Positions 25,639 to 35,247 of a DNA stretch of 64,000 nucleotides are shown here, piece after piece (the stretch's first letter is position 1; each line of letters starts with the position of its first letter). Origin of the DNA: Gammaproteobacteria bacterium. Lineage in GTDB: Bacteria > Pseudomonadota > Gammaproteobacteria > Burkholderiales > Rhodocyclaceae. The notes below the pieces were generated by a model. The model was given only the letters and a program-made list of their open reading frames with translations, ran no database searches and was not told the DNA's origin. The stretch is from assembly GCA_018825305.1 (NCBI GenBank), contig JAHJEO010000016.1, positions 310,001 through 374,000 of the forward strand, written 5' to 3'. A program made the position numbers and the translations under genes.

Positions 25639-26188
25639 CGCCGGGCGGCGGCTCGACGGCGCCGGTATGGAAGCCGAAGCTGCCGCCGCGGCGATCTGCG
25701 AAATAGTGCCGCAAGGTGATGGCGATGGTGCGGAAGGCAATCTCGTCCCACGGGATTTCGTCCTCGCGGAACAGCGCGACCTCCAGCGTTTCCTCGCCCG
25801 GTGCGAAGTCGAGGTCGAGCAGGGCGGCGCGGTAGATCACATGCACCTGGCTGATGTGCGGCACCGAGAGCAGGGTATACATGGCGCCGAGCTCGACGCG
25901 GGCATTGGCTTCCTCCAGCGTTTCGCGCAGGGCGGCCTCTGCCACGGTCTCGCGGTTTTCCATGAAGCCGGCGGGTAGCGTCCATTTGCCGTGGCGCGGC
26001 TCGATGGCGCGGCGACACAGCAGGATGCGGTCCTCCCATTCCGGCAGGGCGCCGACAACCAATTTTGGGTTGCTGTAGTGGACGGTGCCGCAGGCATCGC
26101 AGACTGCCCGAGGCAATGAGTCGCCGGGCGGAATCCGCTGGTGAACCGGCGCGCCGCAGCTCGAGCAGTAGTTGTGGGCGATCTCCAT
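25625..26188 (-). CDS. Nudix hydrolase with N-terminal zinc ribbon
   Basis: A 187-residue protein. Residues 8-35 hold two CxxC pairs (CSSCG, CDACG), a small zinc ribbon as in NudC-type enzymes. The Nudix box is G-x5-E-x7-RE-x2-EE, seen in GFMENRETVAEAALRETLEE. It probably hydrolyses an NDP-linked metabolite such as NADH or ADP-ribose. The C terminus extends beyond the core and overlaps the tonB-like gene tail to tail. The ATG at 26188 is chosen because the zinc ribbon follows immediately. Confidence 0.88.
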   Translation of the reverse strand: MEIAHNYCSSCGAPVHQRIPPGDSLPRAVCDACGTVHYSNPKLVVGALPEWEDRILLCRRAIEPRHGKWTLPAGFMENRETVAEAALRETLEEANARVELGAMYTLLSVPHISQVHVIYRAALLDLDFAPGEETLEVALFREDEIPWDEIAFRTIAITLRHYFADRRGGSFGFHTGAVEPPPGVTPR

Positions 26189-26234
26189 GACGGTGCAGAT
26201 TCTAGCCCTGCGCCGGCTCGTGGTCTCGCTTGCG

Positions 26235-28784
26235 TCAGTTGGGGCACTGGCCGGGCGACCAGTTTCGGAAGAAGTCGAGGAACTCCGCCTCGGGCATCGG
26301 CTTGCCGAAGGCGAAGCCCTGGCCGATACGGTAGCCCAGTTTCTTGAGGTGGGTGCATTCCCGACAGGACTCGATGCCCTCGGCGATGATTTCCTTGCCC
26401 AGTCCGGTCGCCAGGTGGTTGGCGGCGCGGGCGATGGCGTTGTTGTCGCTGCTGGCGTGTACGTTGCGCACGAAACTCTGGTCGAGCTTGAAGGAGTCGA
26501 GCGGCAATTTGCCGAGCGAACCCAGATTGGAGTAGCCGGTGCCGAAGTCGTCCAGCGCCAGGGTGACGCCAAGGCCGGCGATGCGCCGCAAAACGCTGGC
26601 GGCCTGCTCGGCATCCTGGATGAAAAGCGATTCGGTGACCTCCAGTTGCAGGCGCCCGGGCGTGATGCCGCTGGTTGCCAGCGCATCGGCTACCTCCGCC
26701 GCCAGGTCGCACCGCACCAGTTGCATCGGCGAGACATTGATCGCGACGTGGAAGTAATCGGGCAGTGTGCCATCGAAGCGGGCAAGCGCGGCGCAGGCCT
26801 CGGTCAGCACCCAGTTGCCGATGGCGGCGATGAGGTCGCTTTTTTCGGCAATGGGAATGAAACTGCCCGGGGGAATCAGGCCCTGCTGCGGGTCGCGCCA
26901 GCGCACCAGGGCTTCGGCACCGAGGATCTGGCGGCTGTTCAGGTCGAGTTTGGGCTGGAAATGCAGTTCCAGCTGATTGTTACGCAATGCGGCGTCGATG
27001 CGGGCTTCCAGTTCGAGCTGGTGTTCGGCGGCTTGGGCCATGCCGGTGTCGAAGAAGCGGTAGATGTTGCCGCCGGCCTGCTTGGCGCGCCGCATGGCGC
27101 GGTCGGCGAATACGACCAGGTCCTCGAAATCGGTGCCATTCGCCGGAAAGGTGCTGATGCCGATACTGGCGCCGATCTTGAAATGGTGGCCGGCGACGGT
27201 TACCGGCTCGGCCAGCACCCCCAGCAGCTTTCCGCACACCAGTGCGGTGTCCTGGCGCGACGCGATGTCCGGCAGCAGGCAGACGAATTCGTCGCCGGCG
27301 AAACGTGCCAGCAAGTCGTTTTCGCGCAGGGTGCCGGCAAAACGGCGCGCGACTTCGACCAGCACCGCGTCGCCGATGTCGTGGCCGAGGCTGTCGTTGA
27401 TCGACTTGAATCGATCGAGATCGATGAACAGCACGCCCAGCACGCGTTCCGAACGGTCGGTTCGCTGCATTGCCTGCCGCCCCCGCTCATGTAGCGTGGC
27501 GCGATCAGCCAGTCCCGTCAGCGGGTCTCGCGACAAATCCTGGCGGATGGCGCTCGCGCGCAGTCGTTCTTCGGTGAGGTCGGAGAATCTGGCCAGGTAG
27601 TGCTTGGTTCGGCCGGCTTCGTCCTGCAGTGCCTTGATGTGCAGCGCCTCCATGTAGATCGTGCCGTCCTTGCGGCGGTTCCAGATCTCCCCGTTCCAGA
27701 TGCCGCAGTCGGCCAGGGCATTGTGCATGTCGCGGTAGAACGTCGCGCCGTGGCGCCCCGAGCTGAGCAGGCGTGGCGTGCGGCCGACCGCTTCCTCCAG
27801 CGTGTAGCCGGTGATCCGCGTGAAGGCGGGGTTGACGTAGATGATGCGTTGCATCGCGTCGGTCAGGACCATTCCATCGTCGAACTGCTCGACGATGGTT
27901 CGGGTCGCGTGCTCGACATTCACCGGGGCGATGCTTTTCGGGGCAAGTGCGGAATCCTTCTCGATTTCCGCATGACGGGTTTCGAGCGGCAACTGGATCA
28001 TGGCGATGCTGATATCGTCGTGCGGCGGCGTGGTCTGGCGCGCGATGCGCTCCGCCAGGTCGTCGAAGGTGCCGGTTGCGCCGACCGAGGCGGCAGCGGC
28101 GAGCACGCCGGCCGTTTCCAGCGGCTGACCCGATGCCGACCCAAGTTCGCTCAGGCCGTCGGAGTACAGCAGCAGCACGGCGTCGTCGCCGCGCGCCAAG
28201 CGGAATCGCTGTTCTGCCACTTTGGCATCGGACTCGATGCCGAGCGGCAGGTGGCGCGAGGGGAATGCCTCCAGCAGGCGGCCATCGGGCGCCAGCAACA
28301 GGCCGTCGGGCATGCCTGCGTTCAGCACCTCAATTTCGCGGCCGTGGCTGCGTATCAGCAGGCCGCAGACGAAGTAGCCGCCAAAGCGCTGGCGCGCGAG
28401 GAAGCCGTGGATCTCATCGAAGATTTCGGCCAAGGACATGCCACGCTGCACGGCCTGGCGAAACAGGGTTGGCGTGTGCAGGCCGAAAATGGCTGCCGGC
28501 AGGCCGTGGCCGGTGGCGTCTGCCAGCAGGCCGAACCAGCCGTTTTGCGGATGCTCGGCCGTACAGAAGAAGTCGGCGCTGATCTTGCCGGCCGGCAGCG
28601 ACAAGTACCTGATGCGGCCATCGTGGAGATTGAGGACGGCGTCGCGCATGCCGCTGACGAGTTCCAGCGCCTCCTCGTATTCCCGTTCGCGGGGATGGGG
28701 GGCGATGTGATCTTCGGGCGGGGACCGGCTGGGTTTGCGTCGGCTACGCGGCGTCTTCCGGGTTGAAACAGTTTTTGGCTTCAT
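26235..28784 (-). CDS. PP2C(SpoIIE)-PAS-GGDEF-EAL multidomain signalling protein
   Basis: An 849-residue cytoplasmic protein. Residues about 30-270 form a SpoIIE/PP2C-type phosphatase with metal-site motifs SADFF, DATGHG, YSDGLSEL and HDDISIAM. A PAS domain follows (IVEQFDDGMVLTDAMQRIIYVNPAF), then GGDEF with active-site variant AGDEF, then EAL with EALVRW, LDDFGTGYSN and EGIES. It may dephosphorylate a protein partner and make or degrade c-di-GMP. The start at 28784 is chosen for a compact N terminus; a TTG at 28844 would add 20 residues. Divergent from the HDOD gene. Confidence 0.87.
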   Translation of the reverse strand: MKPKTVSTRKTPRSRRKPSRSPPEDHIAPHPREREYEEALELVSGMRDAVLNLHDGRIRYLSLPAGKISADFFCTAEHPQNGWFGLLADATGHGLPAAIFGLHTPTLFRQAVQRGMSLAEIFDEIHGFLARQRFGGYFVCGLLIRSHGREIEVLNAGMPDGLLLAPDGRLLEAFPSRHLPLGIESDAKVAEQRFRLARGDDAVLLLYSDGLSELGSASGQPLETAGVLAAAASVGATGTFDDLAERIARQTTPPHDDISIAMIQLPLETRHAEIEKDSALAPKSIAPVNVEHATRTIVEQFDDGMVLTDAMQRIIYVNPAFTRITGYTLEEAVGRTPRLLSSGRHGATFYRDMHNALADCGIWNGEIWNRRKDGTIYMEALHIKALQDEAGRTKHYLARFSDLTEERLRASAIRQDLSRDPLTGLADRATLHERGRQAMQRTDRSERVLGVLFIDLDRFKSINDSLGHDIGDAVLVEVARRFAGTLRENDLLARFAGDEFVCLLPDIASRQDTALVCGKLLGVLAEPVTVAGHHFKIGASIGISTFPANGTDFEDLVVFADRAMRRAKQAGGNIYRFFDTGMAQAAEHQLELEARIDAALRNNQLELHFQPKLDLNSRQILGAEALVRWRDPQQGLIPPGSFIPIAEKSDLIAAIGNWVLTEACAALARFDGTLPDYFHVAINVSPMQLVRCDLAAEVADALATSGITPGRLQLEVTESLFIQDAEQAASVLRRIAGLGVTLALDDFGTGYSNLGSLGKLPLDSFKLDQSFVRNVHASSDNNAIARAANHLATGLGKEIIAEGIESCRECTHLKKLGYRIGQGFAFGKPMPEAEFLDFFRNWSPGQCPN

Positions 28785-28890
28785 GGGCCCTGCGGGGGGA
28801 ACGGTCTGCGGAAAAGGCGACGCAGGATGGCTGCGCCACGACAAAAGACCATGTTTTTATTGTGGGCGGAGTCTATTGCCCAAAAATTTA

Positions 28891-28907
28891 TTTGTAAATA
28901 TTACAAA
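28891..28907. promoter_or_regulatory. AT-rich 17-bp palindrome in a divergent promoter region
   Basis: TTTGTAA-ATA-TTACAAA is a perfect inverted repeat in the 245-bp AT-rich gap between the two divergent c-di-GMP genes. Likely an operator; the factor is unknown. Confidence 0.5.
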
Positions 28908-29029
28908 AGGAATATATCGCAAGGCGTGGTCTGGCAGTTGCCGGCACCAGGGTTGACCTGGCTCGGTGGTGTGGCTGGCCCGGCGGTGTTATAAGAGGGC
29001 TTCTGAAACCAGAGGCGTGAAACTGCATC

Positions 29030-30934
29030 GTGGGTTCAATCGATCTATCCAAGTTCGACCAGATCAAGGCGACAGAGGATTTGCCCTCGCCCAAAGGGGC
29101 GGCGCTTGCCATCATCCGCCTGATCCAGCGCGAGGATGTCTCGCTTGGCCAACTGGCCAATGCGGTGAAGCCCGATCCGGCCTTCGTCGGTCGCCTGATC
29201 AAGGCGGCCAACGGCATCAATGTCGGCGCCCGCCGATCAATTGCATCCGTTCAGGATGCGCTGATCGTGCTCGGCATGCCGGCAGTCAAGTCGCTGGCGC
29301 TGGGTTTCTCGCTGCTTTCCCACTACCGCTCGGGCAGTTGCACGGGCTTTGATTACAGGCGTTTCTGGTCGCACTCACTGGTGTGCGCGGTGGCGCTGCA
29401 GGAACTGACCCTGCGCACCCGTGCCGCCGCGCCCGAGGAGGCATTCAGCGTCGGCCTGCTCTGCAATATCGGGCAACTGGCCCTGGCGACCATGTTTCCC
29501 GCCGACTACTCGCGCGTGCTCGACCAGGGTCAGGTCGATCCAGAGTGTGACCTGCTCGAGATCGAGCGACAGGCGTTCGTCATGACGCACAACGAGCTTT
29601 CCGCCGCACTGCTGCATGAATGGGGGCTGCCCAAGGCATTTACCGAGCCGGTATATCACCATGAACAGCCGGAGCTGTCCGGCATCATCGATGGTTCGCG
29701 TCCGTACCGCCTGCTGTGGTCGCTGGTGCTGGCGAATCTGATCGCCGACATTTGCCTGGCGCCCGAGGAGGGGCGGCGTGCCTTGACTGCGCGGCTGCTG
29801 CTATGCGGCAGCCGCTTGTCGCTCGATGCCGACATGCTCAATCCGCTGTGTGACAAGGTGGCGGTGGAATGGGCCAAATGGGCGGCAATGCTTGAGGTCG
29901 GGGCGCATGCCATGCCGCCGTTCGAGGAGCTCTCGCTGCCGCCCAAGGGCCGGCCGGCCGGGGCGTTCGACCGCATGCGCGTGATGGTGGTGGACGATGA
30001 TGCTTCGATGCGTGCGCTGATCGGCAAGCTGCTGGAGAAGGCGGGACACGATGTCATCGAAGCCGCCAATGGCAAGCAGGGCCTGGAGATGGCACTGGAT
30101 CAGCGTCCGCAGATGATGGTGGTCGACTGGATGATGCCGGAGATGACTGGCATCGAGATGACCCGGGCGCTGCGCCAGACCAAGGTCGGCCGCGGCATCT
30201 ACATTCTCGTCCTCACCAGTTTCGAGGAAGAGGACCGGCTGGTCGAGGCCTTCGAGAGCGGCGTCGACGATTTCGTCGCCAAGCCGGTCAATCCGCGGAT
30301 TCTTTCCGCCCGATTGCACGCGGGGCAGCGCGTGGTCATGCTGCAGCAGGAAATCGAGCGCGACCGCGAGGAAATCCGTCGTTTCGCCGCCGAACTTGCC
30401 GTAACCAACCGCCGCCTGCAGGAGGCGGCGCTGACGGATCCGCTGACGCTGCTGCCGAACCGCCGCTTCGCCAGCGAGCGCTTTCAGCAGGAATGGGCTG
30501 CCGCCGCCCGCGGCGGGCGCCCGCTGGCCTGCCTGGTCATTGATATCGACGAATTCAAGAAAATCAACGATACGCATGGCCACGACGTCGGTGATGCCGT
30601 GCTGCAGGGCGTCGTTGCGGCGCTGAAGAAGGGCCTGCGCGCGCAGGACACCCTGGTGCGCATGGGCGGCGACGAGTTCATGGTGATCTGTCCGGATACT
30701 GCCATCGAGGCCGCCATGCACTGTGGCGAACGCCTGCGGCGGCTGGTCGAGAAGGATCGCATTCGCGCCGGCATGGCCGACATCCCCGACACCATCAGTG
30801 TCGGCGTTGCCGTCCGCGATGGCGACATGGCTACACCCGACGCCTTGATCAAGCGCGCCGATCAGGGCCTGTACCTGGCCAAGCAGGCCGGTCGAAACTG
30901 CGTGGCAAGCCCTCAGGCACCCCTGATCAAGTAG
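29030..30934 (+). CDS. HDOD-REC-GGDEF signalling protein
   Basis: A 634-residue protein. Residues about 15-230 are an HDOD domain (LPSPKGAALAIIRL start, VGRLIKAANG). Residues about 320-440 are a receiver (VMVVDDDASMR, Asp in MMVVDWMMPE, Lys in FVAKPVNP). Residues about 470-625 are a diguanylate cyclase with intact RMGGDEFMVICP. Phosphorylation would gate c-di-GMP synthesis. It starts with GTG preceded by AGAGG. It is the last gene before flhDC, so it may tune flagellar commitment. Confidence 0.88.
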   Translation: MGSIDLSKFDQIKATEDLPSPKGAALAIIRLIQREDVSLGQLANAVKPDPAFVGRLIKAANGINVGARRSIASVQDALIVLGMPAVKSLALGFSLLSHYRSGSCTGFDYRRFWSHSLVCAVALQELTLRTRAAAPEEAFSVGLLCNIGQLALATMFPADYSRVLDQGQVDPECDLLEIERQAFVMTHNELSAALLHEWGLPKAFTEPVYHHEQPELSGIIDGSRPYRLLWSLVLANLIADICLAPEEGRRALTARLLLCGSRLSLDADMLNPLCDKVAVEWAKWAAMLEVGAHAMPPFEELSLPPKGRPAGAFDRMRVMVVDDDASMRALIGKLLEKAGHDVIEAANGKQGLEMALDQRPQMMVVDWMMPEMTGIEMTRALRQTKVGRGIYILVLTSFEEEDRLVEAFESGVDDFVAKPVNPRILSARLHAGQRVVMLQQEIERDREEIRRFAAELAVTNRRLQEAALTDPLTLLPNRRFASERFQQEWAAAARGGRPLACLVIDIDEFKKINDTHGHDVGDAVLQGVVAALKKGLRAQDTLVRMGGDEFMVICPDTAIEAAMHCGERLRRLVEKDRIRAGMADIPDTISVGVAVRDGDMATPDALIKRADQGLYLAKQAGRNCVASPQAPLIK

Positions 30935-30948
30935 TACTTCTTAAAAGT

Positions 30949-30976
30949 TATAATGTAAACATGTAGTTATGTTTGC
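30949..30976 (+). promoter_or_regulatory. AT-rich flhDC upstream region: TATAAT and inverted repeat
   Basis: TATAAT at 30949-30954 is followed by GTAAACAT (30955-30962) and ATGTTTGC (30969-30976), arms of an inverted repeat with one mismatch and a 6-nt spacer. The 209-bp gap before flhD is strikingly AT-rich compared with its flanks, as expected for a heavily regulated master operon. No firm -35 was found. Confidence 0.4.
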
Positions 30977-31143
30977 TTTGTAATGTTTTCTCTTACAGGC
31001 ATACTTAAACCAATACCTACAATAGAAAGGCTAATCCGTTGATTTTCCGATTGCTCTTCTTGCTGGAAAATGGCTACAGCTGTCGAAAGTCAAGGTGCCC
31101 GGGGTGGGTGCAGGCTCAGGCGGCGAAACCCAAGGAGTGCATG

Positions 31144-31461
31144 ATGAAATCGACCGACACCTACAACGATATAAAGGAAGTCAATCTTGCCTACCTGATG
31201 CTGGCCCAAAGCATGGTTCGCGCCGATCGCGCGGGTGCCGTGTTCAAGCTCGGTATCAGCGAGGAGATCGCCGACATCCTCGATCGCCTGACACCGGGCC
31301 AGATCCTGAAAATGGCCAGTTCCGACATGCTGTTGTGCAACTTCCGCTTCGACGACACCCTGTTGCTCAACCTGCTCGCCAACCATGAGCGTGAGCGCGG
31401 TGTTGGTCATATCCATGCGGCCATCCTTGCTGCCGGCAAGGCAGTCGAGGCGGTCGCTTGA
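31144..31461 (+). CDS. flhD: Flagellar transcriptional activator FlhD
   Basis: A 105-residue subunit of the FlhD4C2 master activator that recruits sigma-70 polymerase to class II flagellar promoters. It matches the family along its length (IKEVNLAYLMLAQSMVRADRAGAVFKLGIS...LLCNFRFDD). AAGGAG lies six bases before ATG 31144; an ATG one codon earlier is too close. Followed by flhC. Confidence 0.95.
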   Translation: MKSTDTYNDIKEVNLAYLMLAQSMVRADRAGAVFKLGISEEIADILDRLTPGQILKMASSDMLLCNFRFDDTLLLNLLANHERERGVGHIHAAILAAGKAVEAVA

Positions 31462-31475
31462 TCACCGGGGGGCGT

Positions 31476-32012
31476 ATGCGCAATAAATCGGTGATCTCCG
31501 AGGCGAGGGACATTCGCCTGGCCGTCGAACTGGTCGAACTGGGTGCCCGTTTGCAGTTGCTGGAGGCCGAAACCAACCTGTCGCGCGAGCGCCTGCTCAA
31601 GCTCTACAAGGAGGTGCGCGGCGTATCGCCGCCCAAGGGCATGTTGCCGTTCTCGACCGACTGGTTCATGACCTGGCAACCCAATATCCATGCCTCCCTG
31701 TTCATGGCTTACTTCCGCTTCCTCGGCAAGCACACGCAACTGTCGGGCCTGGAATTGATCATCAAGGCCTACCGGATGTATCTGGAGCAGATCAAGCGCG
31801 GCAACATGGATACCGTTCTGTCGCTGACCCGCGCCTGGACCATGGTGCGCTTCTTCGACGCCAACATGCTGCAGATGGCGACCTGCCATGAATGCGGTGG
31901 CGAATTCGTCGCCCACGCCTACGATCCGACCAAGGGCTACGTCTGCGGCCTTTGCCACATGCCGGCGCGTGCCGGCAAGACGCGCAAGGCCGCTGCCGCA
32001 GTCGCCGCCTGA
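31476..32012 (+). CDS. flhC: Flagellar transcriptional activator FlhC
   Basis: A 178-residue DNA-contacting subunit of FlhDC. The four-cysteine zinc site is visible as CHECGGEF and CGLCHMP near residues 138-160. The ATG at 31476 has a GGGGGGCG leader and lies 14 bp after flhD. A strong terminator closes the operon, separating it from motAB. Confidence 0.95.
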   Translation: MRNKSVISEARDIRLAVELVELGARLQLLEAETNLSRERLLKLYKEVRGVSPPKGMLPFSTDWFMTWQPNIHASLFMAYFRFLGKHTQLSGLELIIKAYRMYLEQIKRGNMDTVLSLTRAWTMVRFFDANMLQMATCHECGGEFVAHAYDPTKGYVCGLCHMPARAGKTRKAAAAVAA

Positions 32013-32031
32013 CAGCGCAGGAACCCTGAAA

Positions 32032-32069
32032 ACGCCCCGCTGGCGCTTGCCGGCGGGGCGTCTTTTTTT
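32032..32069 (+). terminator. Intrinsic terminator of flhDC
   Basis: Stem ACGCCCCGC (32032-32040)/GCGGGGCGT (32053-32061) followed by C and seven T. Confidence 0.9.
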
Positions 32070-32184
32070 GTGCGGCCTGCGGAATGTCGCTATGATTACG
32101 CCCGAGGCCAGACGCCGTCCGGGGAGGGCGTGTGCTTGCAGCGGCCGCCACGCAGAACGAAAACGCAGCTAAAGAGAGTCATCG

Positions 32185-33042
32185 ATGTTCCTCATCGTCG
32201 GATATGTCATCATTTTGGCGTCTGCACTCGGCACCTATGCCGTGCACGGCAGCCTCGGCGCGCTGTGGGTACCGCTGGAGTACATCGCCATCGTCGGCCT
32301 GACGATCGGCTACATGGTTGCCTCGAACGGGCCCCGCGCGCTGAAGGCGGTGCTGGGTGCGATTCCCTCGGCGCTGAAGGGTTCGCCCTACAGCAAGGCC
32401 CTGTACATGGACCTGCTTGCCATGCTCTACGAGATCCTGGCCAAGGTTCGCAAGGAAGGCCTGATGTCGATAGAGGGCGATGTCGAGAACCCCGAGTCCA
32501 GCCCGATTTTCTCCAAGTACCCCAGTGTTACCCATGATCACCACGTCATGGAATTCATCTGCGACTACCTGCGCATGATGGTCGGTGGCAACCTCAATGC
32601 CTTCGAGATCGAGAACCTGATGGACATCGAGATTGAAACGCACCATGCCGAGGCCCATGCGCCTGCGCACATGGTGGCGGCCATGGGCGGCGCGGTTCCG
32701 GCTTTCGGTATCGTCGTCGCGGTGATGGGCGTGGTGAACGTGATGGGCTCGGTCGGCGAGCCACCTGCCGTGCTGGGCAAGATGATCGGTGGCGCGCTGG
32801 TCGGTACCTTCCTCGGCATTTTGATCGCCTACGGTTTCGTCGAGCCGATCGCCAACCAGCTCAACCAGAAGGTCGAGGAAGGCAGCAAGATCTACCAGTG
32901 CATCAAGGCCGTGCTGCTGGCCAGCATGAACGGCTACGCACCGCAGGTGGCGGTCGAGTTCGGCCGCAAGGTACTCTACTCTCCGGATCGGCCCACCTTC
33001 GCCGAACTTGAGGAGGACCTCAAGGGCCGCAAGGGCAAATGA
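32185..33042 (+). CDS. motA: Flagellar stator protein MotA
   Basis: A 285-residue inner-membrane proton-channel subunit with four transmembrane helices: two near residues 1-50 and two near residues 170-230 (AMGGAVPAFGIVVAVMGVVNVMG). The large cytoplasmic loop with charged residues contacts FliG. It overlaps motB by ATGA. AAAGAGAG precedes the ATG. Confidence 0.96.
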   Translation: MFLIVGYVIILASALGTYAVHGSLGALWVPLEYIAIVGLTIGYMVASNGPRALKAVLGAIPSALKGSPYSKALYMDLLAMLYEILAKVRKEGLMSIEGDVENPESSPIFSKYPSVTHDHHVMEFICDYLRMMVGGNLNAFEIENLMDIEIETHHAEAHAPAHMVAAMGGAVPAFGIVVAVMGVVNVMGSVGEPPAVLGKMIGGALVGTFLGILIAYGFVEPIANQLNQKVEEGSKIYQCIKAVLLASMNGYAPQVAVEFGRKVLYSPDRPTFAELEEDLKGRKGK

Positions 33043-33977
33043 GCGACGACTCGCAACGCCCGATAATCGTCAAGAAGATCAAGAAGGGCGGCGCCGGGGC
33101 CCACGGCGGCGCCTGGAAGATTGCCTATGCCGACTTCGTCACGGCGATGATGGCTTTCTTCCTGCTCATGTGGTTGCTGGGCTCAACCAGCAAGGGCGAC
33201 CTCAAGGGCATCGCCGACTACTTTCAGACGCCGCTCAAGGTCGCCATGTTCGGTGGCTCCGGTTCCGGCGACTCGTCGTCGGTCATCCAGGGCGGCGGTA
33301 CCGATCTGACAGCGACCTACGGCCAGGTGAAGAAGGGCGACATCGAGGCCGAACGCAAGACCATCAACCTGCAGAAGCTCAAGGAAGAGTTCGAAAAGCA
33401 GGAGCGTGCCAAGCTCCAGGGGCTGAAGGACAAGATCGAAGCCATGATCGAGGCGTCGCCCAGCCTGCGCCAGTTCAAGAGCCAGTTGCTGCTCGATCTC
33501 ACGACCGAGGGCCTGCGCATCCAGATCGTCGACGAGAAGAACCGGCCGATGTTCGATTCCGCCAGCTCCGAACTCAAGCCCTATACCAAGGAAATCCTGC
33601 GGGCGATCGGCCAGAATCTGAACGGCGTCGAGAATCGCATCAGTCTCTCGGGCCACACCGACGCCCAGCCCTATGCCGGCGGCGATCGTGGCTTCGGCAA
33701 CTGGGAGCTGTCGACCAACCGCGCCAACGCCTCGCGCCGCGAACTGGTCGTCGGCGGCATGAGTGATGCCAAAGTCATGCGCGTCACCGGCCTGGCATCG
33801 ACGGTCCTGTATGACAAGGCACAACCCTACAACCCGATCAACCGCCGGATGAGCATCGTTGTCCTGAACAAGCGCACCGAAGAGGCTATCCTTGCCGATG
33901 GCACGGAGAGCAAGGAAGTCGGCGCTGGCGACACGGTGACGCCGGAAAGCGTGACCGGGTCGGCAGCCGCGCGCTGA
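33039..33977 (+). CDS. motB: Flagellar stator protein MotB
   Basis: A 312-residue stator subunit. Its single transmembrane helix contains the proton-binding Asp32 ([20 protein letters not shown]). A plug/linker and an OmpA-type peptidoglycan-binding domain follow ([28 protein letters not shown]). Only the last 30 residues extend past the domain, and these contain the dispersed repeat (EVGAGDTV). Confidence 0.96.
   Translation: MSDDSQRPIIVKKIKKGGAGAHGGAWKIAYADFVTAMMAFFLLMWLLGSTSKGDLKGIADYFQTPLKVAMFGGSGSGDSSSVIQGGGTDLTATYGQVKKGDIEAERKTINLQKLKEEFEKQERAKLQGLKDKIEAMIEASPSLRQFKSQLLLDLTTEGLRIQIVDEKNRPMFDSASSELKPYTKEILRAIGQNLNGVENRISLSGHTDAQPYAGGDRGFGNWELSTNRANASRRELVVGGMSDAKVMRVTGLASTVLYDKAQPYNPINRRMSIVVLNKRTEEAILADGTESKEVGAGDTVTPESVTGSAAAR
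33916..33938 (-). repeat. Dispersed linker repeat, copy 5 (in motB)
   Basis: The gene strand reads AAGTCGGCGCTGGCGACACG plus GTG, the reverse complement of the common form. It encodes EVGAGDTV in the C-terminal tail after the OmpA domain. Confidence 0.75.
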
Positions 33978-34017
33978 ACGGCGCGACATCGAACCACTGC
34001 GGGGAGGCGGGTCAATA

Positions 34018-35235
34018 GTGTTCAACAAGGGTTTTTGGTGGGGCGCCGCATGGACGCTGCTTGGCGGCGCGGCGCTATACGTCCTGACCCCGCTGGGCCA
34101 GGCCGGCTGGGGTGCGGTGCTGGCCCTGGTCGTGGTGCCGCTGGGCTGGCACCTGATCGATGCCGCCGTCAATCGCACAAGCTGCCGCCCGGCGTGCGAG
34201 GTTCGCGAGCGTCGTGATTCCGAGGCCGAGCTGCTGGATCAATTCGCGCAGCTTGTCGAGGAGTTGGGCGCCCAGTCGGCCATCCAGTTCGACGCCATCC
34301 GGGCCGAGACGGAACGCGTGCAGAGCCTGCTGGCGGACGCCATCGCCAGCCTGTCGCAGGCCTTCACCGGCATGCACGCGCATACCGAAACCCAGCGCCG
34401 GCTGGCGCTTTCGGTGACCGGGGCGGATGGCGACGACGACTCGAAGCGGAGCTTCGACAGCTTCGTTACCAACACCTCAGGCGTCATGCAGCGCGTCGTC
34501 GATAGTGTCATAACCAACAGCAAGCTGGGCATGGAGCTGGTCGAGCTGACCGATGGCATCGCCCAGCGCACGCGCGACGTGCAGGGCATCCTCTCCGAGA
34601 TCGGTGCCATCGCCAAGCAGACCAACCTGCTCGCCCTCAACGCCGCGATCGAGGCGGCGCGCGCCGGCGAGGCTGGCCGCGGTTTTGCCGTGGTGGCAGA
34701 CGAGGTGCGCGATCTGTCCGGCCGCACCACCCAGTTCAGCCAGCAGATCAGCACCCTGATGAAGGGCATGCAGGAGTCGGTGGCGCAGACCGAACAGACA
34801 ATCGAACGCCTGGCCAGCCAGGACATGAACTTCGCGCTCGAGTCCAAGCGCGAGGTCGAAGACATCCTTCACCACCTCGATGCCGACAACCAGAGCCGGA
34901 TCGAGGCGATCTCGAGGCTCGGCAGCGGCGCCGACGACATGGCCAGCCAGGTCGGGCAGGCGGTCATGGCGCTGCAGTTCCAGGATATGGTGTCGCAGCT
35001 GATCAGCCATGTGCTGCGGCGCGTCGAGGCGCTCGAAGGCGTGCTGCACGAAACCGCCGCACTGGGCGACGCCCTGCGCGCCGACGCGCGCAGTGGCGAT
35101 ACCGCTGCGGCCTTGCACGACTTGCATGCTCGCACCGGGGCGATTAACCTGCGGCTGAAGTCGCTGACCTCGGACAACACTAATAACCCGGTGAGCCAAC
35201 AGGCCATCACCGAAGGCGACATAGAACTATTTTAG
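34018..35235 (+). CDS. Methyl-accepting-chemotaxis-like protein without a periplasmic sensor
   Basis: A 405-residue protein starting with GTG. Two closely spaced N-terminal transmembrane helices (about residues 5-48) leave almost no periplasmic loop. The signalling hairpin is present ([24 protein letters not shown]...[18 protein letters not shown]). No HAMP domain is evident. After the hairpin the C terminus ([23 protein letters not shown]) diverges from standard receptors and includes a DMVSQL segment as in CheZ-like proteins. It probably senses an internal or membrane signal. Confidence 0.82.
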   Translation: MFNKGFWWGAAWTLLGGAALYVLTPLGQAGWGAVLALVVVPLGWHLIDAAVNRTSCRPACEVRERRDSEAELLDQFAQLVEELGAQSAIQFDAIRAETERVQSLLADAIASLSQAFTGMHAHTETQRRLALSVTGADGDDDSKRSFDSFVTNTSGVMQRVVDSVITNSKLGMELVELTDGIAQRTRDVQGILSEIGAIAKQTNLLALNAAIEAARAGEAGRGFAVVADEVRDLSGRTTQFSQQISTLMKGMQESVAQTEQTIERLASQDMNFALESKREVEDILHHLDADNQSRIEAISRLGSGADDMASQVGQAVMALQFQDMVSQLISHVLRRVEALEGVLHETAALGDALRADARSGDTAAALHDLHARTGAINLRLKSLTSDNTNNPVSQQAITEGDIELF

Positions 35236-35247
35236 GAGAGCCCCCCA

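Noticed and set aside
28566..28580. GAAGTCGGCGCTG in the PP2C-GGDEF-EAL gene, resembling the dispersed repeat
   Set aside because: Only about 14 bases match, and they encode the conserved SADFF metal-site motif of SpoIIE phosphatases.
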